Source of the DNA: Amoebophrya sp. AT5.2
Taxonomy: Eukaryota > Sar > Dinophyceae > Syndiniales > Amoebophryaceae
Direction: 5' to 3'
Assembly: GCA_005223375.1 (NCBI GenBank)
Contig: RXOD01004184.1
Coordinates: 1-26,632 of the forward strand
Length of the DNA stretch: 26,632 nt
The first letter of the stretch is position 1, and each line of letters begins with the position of its first letter. A program made the translations under genes and the position numbers. The notes under the pieces are model-generated. The model searched no databases. It worked only from the letters and a program-made list of their open reading frames with translations, and was not told the origin of the DNA. This document shows, one piece after another, positions 18,367-26,632 of this stretch.

Positions 18367-19070
18367 AATCATGCTAAATGGCGCCGCAGAAGCACCAGCA
18401 CATCAGAAAGCGCTCGCATTGGCATTGTGCTTGTGGTGCGTGTGATCTTCGTAAAGTACCTTTTTTTTTATTTTGCGCCCTTGCTTCTTGTTCTTGCCTG
18501 ATACATGTGACTGTCGCTGTTCGTTGACGTCGTGGTACTATCCTCGGTAATATCGGTGGTGAAATTGGATTTGGAATCTCGAAGAAACTCTACTTCGGTC
18601 GTTTGAGAAAGACGCCGACGAGTCGTGCTCGTGGTCTCCTGTTGGTTTGTATTTTTCTTCATCTGGTGGTGGAACGAACTGGATCTGTGAGGACTGTGTG
18701 TCAGTCTGTCTGTGTGTCTTGCAGCAATGAAGCCTTCGTCGACGTGCGTCGGTCTTTCCGTGAATGTACTTAAACTGCCGTTTTGTGAATGTGATGTTGA
18801 ACAGGCTCGGTGTTGGATTTCGCTTTTGACTTGGTTTAAATTTGTTTTCGTCATTCACTAGTCGTGTTTCCGTGGAGGTTCTTGCTCAAGAATTACATTT
18901 CGGAAAGCCAAGCCCGTTTTCATCTTTTGCGCCAGGACTCCATTTTTCCCCCAGCCACGACTATGTTCGGTGCCGCATGAGCAAGTAGGAGTAGCGATGG
19001 CGCTGGCCGAGCATTTTGCAGTCATGGCGACGACGCCACATTTATCTTTGACCACTCAACATCCACTACA
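18367..19070. other. Intergenic region with short minus-strand frames
   Basis: No + strand gene is seen. Minus-strand frames 18854-18468, 18858-18538 and 19055-18858 are open but hydrophilic and overlapping. The last starts with ATG (MVKDKCGVVAMTAKC) and ends ILEQEPPRKHD, 65 aa. I see no motif or convincing codon bias and do not call them genes. Confidence 0.4.
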
Positions 19071-19426
19071 CTATGACGCATCGTAATCGTAATAGCTGCG
19101 CGCCGGCCCCATGATCATGAAGCGGGAGCGGGTAAAGCGGAGCTCCTTCCGTAGGGGCGCTGTGGTGATTCTGGGCGGGTAACTATAACTGTTACCCGAC
19201 TCTTTGGCTGGAGACGGGACCGGGGAGAACTGACGACTCAGTTCTGTTGAAAAAACACTCCCGGTCCCACAATCTATCAGTTCTGAAAAACAAAAAAGTT
19301 CATTCGCAACCGCCACCCGAAGACAGAGAGCGAAACTTGTGTACCCCTCCTGCGTCTAAGTGAAGCAAGACTTTCGCAAAGGCAAACGAACCCGTTCCCC
19401 CCCTCCTGTACAACTTGTTCGTACAT
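19071..19426 (-). CDS. Candidate short minus-strand gene, divergent from the channel gene
   Basis: Reading the minus strand from 19426, an ATG opens MYEQVVQEGGTGSFAFAKV and onward, with TGA reached at 19300. A second frame, starting after a TTTGTTTTTCAG acceptor-like site near 19285, reads LIDCGTGSVFSTELSRQF. It continues through PRITTAPLRKELRFTRSRF and ends MGPARSYYDYDAS at a TAG. Codon use is coding-like in both. The frames do not join through the GTACAC donor (phase 0 against phase 1); the only matching donor leaves a 34-nt intron. The gene is therefore plausible but its structure is unsolved. Confidence 0.3.
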
Positions 19427-19575
19427 CGCCGTGCTTGTCGTGGTTGTTCCCCGACGTCGGTTCTGACGCGTAGCAGAAGCTTCGAGGAGATTCGACGAAA
19501 ACCAAAACGCCCTGCCGCAATATTAGCGGTCAGTACAACGAGAACGTCAACGTGACAGTGACGGCGAGGACCACG

Positions 19576-22500
19576 ATGAGGACAAGTCCAGAGGAGCAGG
19601 AGGTGGGCCCGAGCGCGGGTCCCGACCCTACAGCGGGCCAGCAGGGAACGAACGCCGGCCAAGACCACAACAGGCAAACCGACGGCAGTCGACCACGGGT
19701 GAATTTCGGCGGAACATCATCACCTCTTGATGCCGACTCCTCGCCTTCCGCCGTTGCAGTGAGTGTTCAGCCGCCACCACGTACCTCGCCAACTAATTTT
19801 TTTACTGGCCGGGTAACGGGCGGCGTGATGTCCCTGTGGCAGGGTACCGCGGCGGGCACGAGTGACCGGATCGGGAAGGAGGTGGACTACGGGCGGGCGG
19901 CCAGCTTCTACTCGGGCCTGGAGTCGAAGGATCGGCACCAGAAGAAGCAGAAACTACGGAGAGAGGCGCCGACGTTTTTCTTCGGCAAGACCGCCACGAG
20001 CATGATGGACGACCGCGTCCAGGAAATGGAAGCTTTGACGAACGACACGGTCAATTCGTTGTGGCGGCAGCCCTGGCGAAAAAAGTTCGCGACGCGCTCG
20101 AAGAAAACCGACAGTCCGCAGTTGCCGAATGGCTCGTCCGGGGGTTCGCGCTCAGTAAACAGCCAAGCCTTCGGGAGCAAAAGCAGCGGGAGCCTCGGCG
20201 ACGAAAAAGAAAGCGGGCATTTGGAACTCCTCCAGCAGCGTGAGAAGTCCGGGCCTTTCTACCGGTTCTGGCAGTGGGTTCCGGTTTTCCACCCGGAGAA
20301 CACGTTTCGCAATGTGTGGAACCTGATTTTCGCGTTCCCGCTGCTTTACATCGCGACGGTGTTCCCCTACCGAATGGCGTTCGTCGAGATGCGCGTGACC
20401 CCGGTCTGGCCGCTGCCAGTGGACGCGAACGGAAGCGCGATCGAGTACGAGTCGCCCGACGGTGCGAAGCAGGCGTTCGTGGTGGTCGACGCGGTCGTGG
20501 ACGCCGTCTTCTGGTTCGATCTGCTGCTGCAGTTCACCTTTGCGTTCGAAAACACGGAGGGGGTTCTCGTCTCCCACCCCAAGGACATCGGGAAGTCCTA
20601 TTTGGCGACCTGGTTCGTGGTGGATATCCTCGCGTGCGTTCCGCCGGCTTTGTGGGCAATCTTTGCGGCGGGGGACGGGAACGGGAGCAACCGGCTAGGC
20701 AGGATCGCGCGGCTGTACCGGATAGCGAAGATTTTTCGCTTGGGGAAGCTGGCGAAAATATCCAGCATAATCAAGTACGCAGGAATGATGAGAGGGACGA
20801 CTTTCTTTCACTACCTGATGCAGACGTTTGGAAAATCGAGGGTGATCGAAATTCTCAAGTTCATGCTGTCGCTGCTGGTACTATTTTTGCTATGAATGTG
20901 CCTAGCCGAGTTCGAGTTGGTTTGCGGTTGCGGTAGCGCTTCTTTTCGTTTGATGTAAATATACATTAGGATGTGGATGTTTCATTTTCTGAGCGTGAGC
21001 TGATCTCCAGCTACTTCGCTTTTAAAAATTGTTCAGTGACTGATGTGGAATCCTCTTGGAACAAAAAGTAGAAAGAACCCATCGCTGAGAACAAACATAA
21101 AAGCAAAATATTTGCAATTTCTTCATCGGACAAAACAGGCCCTCTCGCACATTTTCGCTTGCGGTTGGTATTTGATCGCCGCTCTGAACCCCGACCCCAC
21201 GCTGACTTGGGTTTGGCGGCGGTACATCCAATTGCCGGACGACATCGACCTCCAGCGGCTCGTCGACACCGCCCCTGCCGAGCAGTGGCTGCATTCGCTG
21301 TACTACGTGCTCACTGTTTTCACGACGGTGGGGTTCGGCGACATCACGCCTTTCACCATGGAGGAGTTGATCTACTCCATGTTTCTCATGCTGATCGGTG
21401 CCATCGTGAACTCAATTATCATTTCCGAGGTGATCCACGTGGTCACGCGCACGGACGTGGTGCGGAGCGAGATCCGCGGGAAGGCGCAGGCCATCACCCA
21501 GTTCTGCGAGGCGACGAAGCTTTCCGTGCGGACCGAGTCGATCCTAAACCGGTTCGCCGAGGTGCACACGAAGACCAAGTTCGCGAAGGACAGCTCGTCG
21601 GCGAATTTGAACCCGTCCAAGTCCTGGAAGGACCTGTGTGAGATCGCGGAGGCCATGGAGCCGCACTTCCGCTACTCGATCACCCAAAGACTCTTCGACG
21701 GGCTGTACTTCCGGAACCACTTTTTGCTCCACTGCGTGAACAAGAACTCGCCCGACGAGATGCGGTCGCTCCCGATCGTGGTCGCCGGCTTCCTGAAGCA
21801 GCAGTACATCTGGCAGGGCGAATACATGTACCACATAGGGGAACAGCCGAAGGGCATGTGGCTCATCATGCGGGGCTTCGTCGCCTTTGTCGCGGTGCCC
21901 AGCGAGCTCGGAGGCATACACCACAAACGCACGATCACGAACATGATGAAGATCGACGTGCTCAACGTCAACTCACAGAAAGACACGTACTCTCTCATTA
22001 TTTTTTTATTTTTCGCTTTGTTTTCGAGGAGTATATGATGTCGTTGATGCCGTTGTTTGGTACTCGCGGTCGCGTATTATTTCTCTTTGTCTTTCCCAAC
22101 AGTCGTGGTATGCGTAAGGCGACCCGTCCCATAGATGCACATGAACAGAGATGAAGATAGAGTCAAAAGTTTTAAGTTAATACGATTACGATCTTCCTCG
22201 TCTTTTGAAGCTGGTGAAGAGTAGAGAAGCTCGAGGTCGAGCTTGTAGTTATGAATCTCGCTCAGAACGACCACAAGAAGTTCCTTCCAGCATAGGCTAC
22301 CGATCGCATCAATCCATGCAAACCAAACAGCTCGTCACCCTACATGCTCTTCGGGCCGCAGAGCTACATCGGGGAGTGGGAGGTTCTGTACCCACGCGAC
22401 CGGCTCACGAACTGTCGAGTCGAGGCGGACGGCGTCGTCGCGTACCTCGCCCGAAAAGACTTCGTGATGATCTGCAACCGGTATCCAAATCTCGCGCACA

Positions 22501-25500
22501 CCTTGAAGATGTACGCGCAAAGGAAAGAAACGAGACGACGGATAGCGATCTTCGACCACAAGCAGGAACTGAGCTACCGACAACTCGCAGCTCAAACAAT
22601 CCAGAAATGGTTTCGCGCACTGCGACGAAAGTTCGTGGCCAGTGACATGCGAAAAGCGTTCAACGCGAAGCTTACCATTCAGGCCGGCGGCGAGGGTATG
22701 GGGGCGTCCACAGCGCTCGATGGAGAGAAACGAAGCAAATTCAAAAACGTACATCTTGGATTGGCCGCTACAACTTTCACTATGTTGCCGTTGGCGGGCT
22801 AGACGTAGGACTTGTACGATGTTGATGTTGATGTAGATGGCTATCCATTGCGTGAAGATTGTTCTTGTGCTTTGATTTTTCAATCAAGTGTGAGGGTCGT
22901 CGGGATAAAGCTTTCGAGACCCGTGCAAGAGCCTTTTGGAAATAACCACTACAGGCAATCGAGCGCATTGCGGCCCGGGCAGAAAGGATGCACGGAGTGG
23001 CGGTGGCTGATGTCATGCATGACGCAGACAAGCTGATGAAGAAGATAGACGATGAGTTAGGTCTGGAGCAGCTGCAGGAGCGGGCGGGACCGGCGAGGTC
23101 AGGCTCAAAAAACGACGCGGATGAGATAGACGCACTAATGCAGGACCTGGATCTAGACGACGAGCACGGAAAGGGAGGCACAAATGGAAGCTCCACGAGC
23201 GCCGAGAACAGGGTAAAACGGGGGAAGAGTCTGGATGGTGCTTCGAGAGGAGGGAGTCGAGACCAGCTCGGTGGTGGCGGAGAAAGATCGTCGTCTTCCA
23301 GTAATAAGTATCGTGAGAGAAGTCCAGGCAGCGCAGTAGGTAGCGACAGAATAGACAAGCACTTAAGAAGACTGAGTACCGAAAACGAGAAACTAGAGGA
23401 GAAGCTCGCGGAAATCTTCCGAATGACGCAGGACATGTACTTTGCAAATTTTGGGAGAGAAATGTGAGTTGTCCTTCCTCAAGTACTAGTACCAATCAAA
23501 TAAGTACGAGTAGTACGCCATAAAAATTAGAGACGGTGTATTTAGTTTTCTGAAAGAGAAAGAGTAAAAACGCTGTGCACGGGATTTCTTTGGATCGAGT
23601 TGTATTCTTTCATTTCTCAAGCAGAGATTGATAAGAAGAAGCGGAGCTGCCGCAGCGGGGTAGACGGCGACTTGAACCACACACAGGTCGTGGTCCACAA
23701 AGCGGGTGCTGGACGAGGATGTTCGTCTATACCGCTCAGTAGGACACTGAACACTGTCGAGCACTTCTCTTCTTTTGTTTGCCATTCGTGTGGTCATGTC
23801 GGAATTCTCTGTTTTCTGCTCAGTGGTGCTCTCAGCTTCAAAGGAGCAACGCCAGCACTGAGAGATCGGTAACGAAACTAAAGGAAGTACTTAAATGTCT
23901 TTCCGCTGAATCATGTTGGATGCTGAAGATTGTGATAGCGAAAGTCCGCTGACCTTGACACAAGCCCGTCCTGCTGCTCTTCCGTTTGATGTCGATCAGT
24001 GTGAAGACCACTTCCGTCTCGGTCCATGCATACCCGCGGTATTTCATCATGACGCCTTCGTGATTTCTCTCTTCACTTTCCGATTCCGTGGAGAATAAAA
24101 AGCAGCACACAACTAGACGAGGAGAGAAAGAGATTGACATTGAGCGACACTGCTCAATTTTTTTGTTGAGCACGTGCACATTTCGCTCGATCCCGATGGA
24201 TTGTCGTTTATCATCGACTGCTCACGACAGGAAGCATGACCCCCGCACCCATGCTGTTGCTGAAGTCGATCCCTGTCATGAGTGTGCACGTAAATTTTTG
24301 TGTTGAAAACAAGTCTGTAGGTCGCCGTCGTGGACGCGGTCCTGGACTGCTGGTCCACTTCTACCTTTAGTACTTCGTGCCCTCGGTTGCGGGGGTACTA
24401 CAGAAGAATTCCATGCTGGCATGAGAACTACTTCCTGATGATTTTCAGGGTCGGTGAGAAGAGAGCGGACTTTCGTCCCTTGCACGAGCGCTTGGCGAGT
24501 GCGCGATCCAGTGGTCCACCGGCGGGACGGAGTTCGTTGCTGATGTCCCCTCGGGGAGGAGCAAGTGGACTCGGCAAGAGCGGCCCTCGTTCTCCTCGCG
24601 GGGGCGGGAGTAGTATTTTCAACTCCACCGCCGGCCCGGGGAGTCCGCGCGCCAGCTACGGTAGGACGTCAGGTGGGCTCATGAGCCCAAGAGGCGGCGG
24701 GGGTTTGTTCGGCGGGCCAGCTCGAGGAGCCAAGGTGAAGGTGAAAATGGACGACGATGAATTATCCGCAGATAATGGCAGTTTTGAGGATGATCTGCCG
24801 GCCCGGAACAGCGGAGGTGGTCTGGGCCGTTCTCCTTTCGCGTTGCCGGGCGGAAACCCGTTCGCGCCGCGAGCACGCAGACCACCTGCTGGTGTTGGCG
24901 GCATCATGATGGGCAGCCCGCGGGAGGGACACGGTGGCTCCTCGTTCGGTGCGACAGCCGCCTCTCGCCTCGCCGACGAACTGCAATACGAACAACGCTC
25001 CTCCGGGGGCTTCCCAGAAGGGGCCACCGGTGGTTCGCTGAAGCCTGTGCTGTTTCAGACTGCGCAGCGTCAGCAGCTGAGCCAGCAAGTCGAGCGACAC
25101 CACACGGTCGGCACGTGGTCGCGAACCCGAGCACCTCCGACGGCTCCGGCGCCGAGCATCCTCGGGGCTAATGATTACGGTGCAAGGACGAGAAATGCGG
25201 CAGGCGCAGCACCAGGCCCAGCATCGATCGCGACAACCTCTGCAGTTCAAGTTCGGACATTGGCGGACAGAAGAGAGGATCCTCAAGTTCAAGATGTTGC
25301 GCTGGCAACTAAATCAGCTGCGTTTCATCTGGATGCGTCCGCATTGTTGGAGGAGATGAGCGAGGAAAGTACGTGCACGAATACCACGCCCCCTGCAGGC
25401 GCGACGCCGCCAGGTGGCGTCACTCCCTTACGGGAGCGGGAACGAACGACCCAGATGCTGTCGCAAACCTACAGCGATGCCCGCTTGGAAACCCTTTACG

Positions 25501-26348
25501 CGATGAGACAGGCAGCTGCGGAGTCGGACGCAGCGCTGAATTCGAATACCACCGCAGTTGCAATTGCAGCGCGGGCAGGTACACCAGTTGACGACGGTTC
25601 TAGCATCTCTCCATTGCGTGACGTCGGCGTCGCACAACTTCCGGCAGCACCACCGCAGCCGACATCGTCTCTCTACCCTGAGTTGTCCGCGCCCGACATG
25701 GTACTAGCGGGTCCTCCGGGGCGATCGCAGCAGCAGCAAACACCAGCACCGCTCTTTTCCCCGACCCCGTTTTCGCCGGAATCGTTGAATCGGCTTGCCT
25801 TTGTGGGCCTCGAGCAGGACTCACCACCTCCTGCCTACAATAACAATATGGGGCATTCATCTACTGTTGACGACAGTCGTCATGCTCACGACACTCGCAG
25901 CATAGCCTCGTCTTCCGGAGACACCTTCGCGCCTTCAGCGCCTCCAGCAGCTGTCGCCGGCGGCTCTTCCAGCAGGAGCGGGACCCGAGACGCTGGTTCT
26001 TCAGCCGTCCATAGTATCCAGCATACGGGAGGGCCGTCGGAGGTTAACGAACTACAGCTCCAGCTAAATGCTGAGCGCGAGAAAAACGCCGCCCTGACGC
26101 GAGAGCTCGATCGGAGCAATCTGGAGCTGAAACAGGCGCGGCGCGTCGACAAGCTGGAGCAGCGCGGCGGACGGGACTTCGTCGAGAACAAGCTGCAGGA
26201 GCTCGAAAAAAACATCCTGGCGGAGCTCGAAAAAAACCTCCAAACCTTTTTTCGGGGTCCGGTCCTGCAGGTCCTCGCACTCGCGGGTCCAAACCCTGGC
26301 GGGGGCGACTCCAAACCGATGGCCGTCGGGAGGGACGTCGATTGTTAA
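19576..26348 (+). CDS. Voltage-gated K+ channel with CNBD, IQ motif and long disordered tail
   Basis: Exons 19576-20877, 21139-21986, 22331-22748, 22955-23463 (or to 23436) and 24449-26348 stay in phase, giving about 1650 aa. The disordered N-terminus is followed by S1 (from about 246), S2 (301-324) and S3 (342-363). S4 has eight Arg/Lys at every third position, 373-394. S5 (from 423) spans the first splice junction. The pore carries TTVGFGD at 496-502, a K+-type filter, then S6. This is the EAG/HCN/CNG superfamily plan. A cyclic-nucleotide-binding-domain-like region follows (from about 629); its cassette has IGEWEVLYPRDRLTN, with Asn where cyclic nucleotide binders usually have Ala after Arg-Thr/Ser, so ligand binding is uncertain. 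IQKWFRALRRK at 807 is an IQ motif for calmodulin. The last exon has SPRGG repeats, a disordered region and a C-terminal coiled coil. The ATG at 19576 is the first after an in-frame stop near 19470. Confidence 0.85.
20878..21138 (+). other. Intron (phase 0) inside S5
   Basis: The donor is CTGCTG|GTACTATT and the acceptor GACAAAACAG|GCCCTC. Splicing restores a continuous S5 helix, KFMLSLL-ALSHIFACGWYL. It is 261 nt. Its ends are roughly complementary (CTATTTTTG against CAAAACAG). Confidence 0.9.
21987..22330 (+). other. Intron (phase 2) inside the CNBD
   Basis: The donor is AGACAC|GTACTCTC and the acceptor ACCAAACAG|CTCGTC, giving NSQKDT-SSPYMLFGPQ. It is 344 nt with in-frame stops. Confidence 0.85.
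22749..22954 (+). other. Intron (phase 0) after the IQ region
   Basis: The donor is CAAAAAC|GTACATCT and the acceptor CCACTACAG|GCAATC, giving RSKFKN-AIERIAARAERM. It is 206 nt. The frame stops at TAG 22800-22802 if it is not removed. Confidence 0.85.
23464..24448 (+). other. Long intron (phase 2), with alternative donor at 23437
   Basis: A GTGAGT donor follows GAGAGAAAT, and the acceptor is TGATGATTTTCAG|GGTCGG. The phase matches, giving FGREM-VGEKRADF. A second donor, GGACAT|GTACTTTG at 23437, is in the same phase 27 nt upstream and matches the GTAC style of the other introns. At about 985 nt this is by far the longest intron here. A + strand stretch inside it (about 23626-23760, EIDKKKRSCRSGVDGDL) looks partly coding but has no acceptor in the needed phase. 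Confidence 0.65.
24518..24725 (+). repeat. SPRGG-type repeats in the channel tail
   Basis: The encoded tail contains LMSPRGGASG, RSPRGGGSS, GSPRASYG and LMSPRGGGG within about 65 residues. The Ser-Pro-Arg core recurs with Gly-rich spacers. Such Ser-Pro sites are typical proline-directed kinase targets; that role is inference. Confidence 0.8.
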
Positions 26349-26600
26349 GGGTTCTTGTTGAAAAAATTCAGGTTCAGGTCCTCTGGTTCAGGTTTGCCGT
26401 GTCCTCTGGTTCACAAGAATGCTCCTACACCTCTTATACCACTTCTTGTGGAAGATAATTGCCATCGTCCCTTCAGGGAGGAGGTCCAGGATCTTTCAGT
26501 AGGATTAGCATTAGACTCCAACGGCGGTACGCCCCCACGGCCGCCCACGAGAGGGCTGCGGCGTTCCATCTGTGACGTGTACGTGTTGACTCCCAACTGA
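26337..26600 (+). other. Possible alternative last intron and exon of the channel gene
   Basis: If 26337-26483 is removed (donor GGGAC|GTCGATTG, acceptor GGAGGAG|GTCCAGG, phase 0), the stop at 26348 is skipped. The frame then continues as VQDLSVGLALDSNGG and on to RRSICDVYVLTPN, ending at TGA 26598-26600. That segment has coding-like codon use. The donor begins GTCGAT, like the one proposed at 16208. Otherwise the gene ends at 26348. Confidence 0.35.
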
Positions 26601-26632
26601 GAAAATGATTGCAGCCATAGAAAGCTGCCTCC
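26349..26632. other. Window end: short repeat and possible terminal exon
   Basis: The 13-mer GTCCTCTGGTTCA occurs at 26378-26390 and again at 26401-26413, with GGTTCAGG repeated around the first copy. The coding-like stretch from 26484 is discussed in the alternative exon entry. After 26600 nothing can be said. Confidence 0.5.

Noticed and set aside
20274..20936. 220-codon + strand ORF within the channel exon.
   Set aside because: Arg/Gly-rich shifted frame of the S1-S5 coding sequence; a shadow.
24140..24164. Hairpin plus T-run resembling a bacterial intrinsic terminator.
   Set aside because: The window is clearly eukaryotic and this lies inside a probable intron; no Pol III gene could be recognised upstream.
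24055..24190. Possible U5-like snRNA: TTCCGTGGAGA, then a TTGAGC/GCTCAA hairpin followed by seven T and G, like an Sm site.
   Set aside because: The essential loop (GCCUUUUACU) is absent, and the spacing between the 5' stem and the TTCCGTGGAGA element is far too short. The match is probably chance.
1..26632. tRNA, rRNA, CRISPR arrays, insertion sequences and a dinoflagellate spliced-leader gene.
   Set aside because: I looked for their hallmarks and saw none; a covariance-model search would be decisive.

Overview
This is a eukaryotic (protist) window of moderate to high GC with short spliceosomal introns. Reading frames break at GT...AG boundaries and resume in matching phase, usually after 70-350 bases. 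Every securely modelled gene lies on the + strand. One-way gene order, compact spacing, stop-free short introns and a very strong preference for introns starting GTAC would fit an alveolate, and among those a dinoflagellate or syndinean such as Amoebophrya, whose genome is known for introner-like mobile introns. That assignment is inference: no rRNA, spliced leader or diagnostic marker is present.

Layout. (1) 1-3400: 3' part of a large coiled-coil protein gene in five exons, with nine near-perfect Ala/Lys/Glu heptads. (2) 4378-5796: a five-exon gene for a 213-aa protein I do not recognise. (3) 6433-7101 and perhaps on to about 7362: a weak multi-exon candidate with a faint resemblance to the exosome subunit Csl4. 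(4) 7572-9114: a two-exon, 444-aa unknown protein. (5) 9510-9929: small exons encoding a hydrophobic segment, running through an A9 tract into the start of the next gene. (6) 9815-13015: a roughly 1040-aa acidic, disordered protein with one stop-free intron. (7) 13343-13888 on the minus strand: a candidate membrane-like ORF. (8) 14178-16478: a roughly 709-aa unknown protein with an acidic linker. (9) 16843-18366: an EndoG-type DNA/RNA non-specific nuclease with an intact DRGH motif. (10) 19576-26348: a very long gene for a voltage-gated, cyclic-nucleotide-binding-domain K+ channel (S1-S6, GFG filter, CNBD, IQ motif), whose frame continues across a 1-kb intron into an SPRGG-repeat, disordered, coiled-coil tail, giving about 1650 aa.

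The genes do not form an evident pathway. The two products with a clear family are the nuclease (probably mitochondrial, DNA degradation or cell death) and the ion channel (membrane excitability, possibly under cyclic nucleotide and calmodulin control). The most distinctive feature is the introns: 9 of the 12 best-determined ones begin GTAC, and one carries terminal inverted repeats bounded by duplicated GTAC, as expected of an introner insertion. All gene models were made by eye from frame, phase and splice dinucleotides; transcript evidence was not available.
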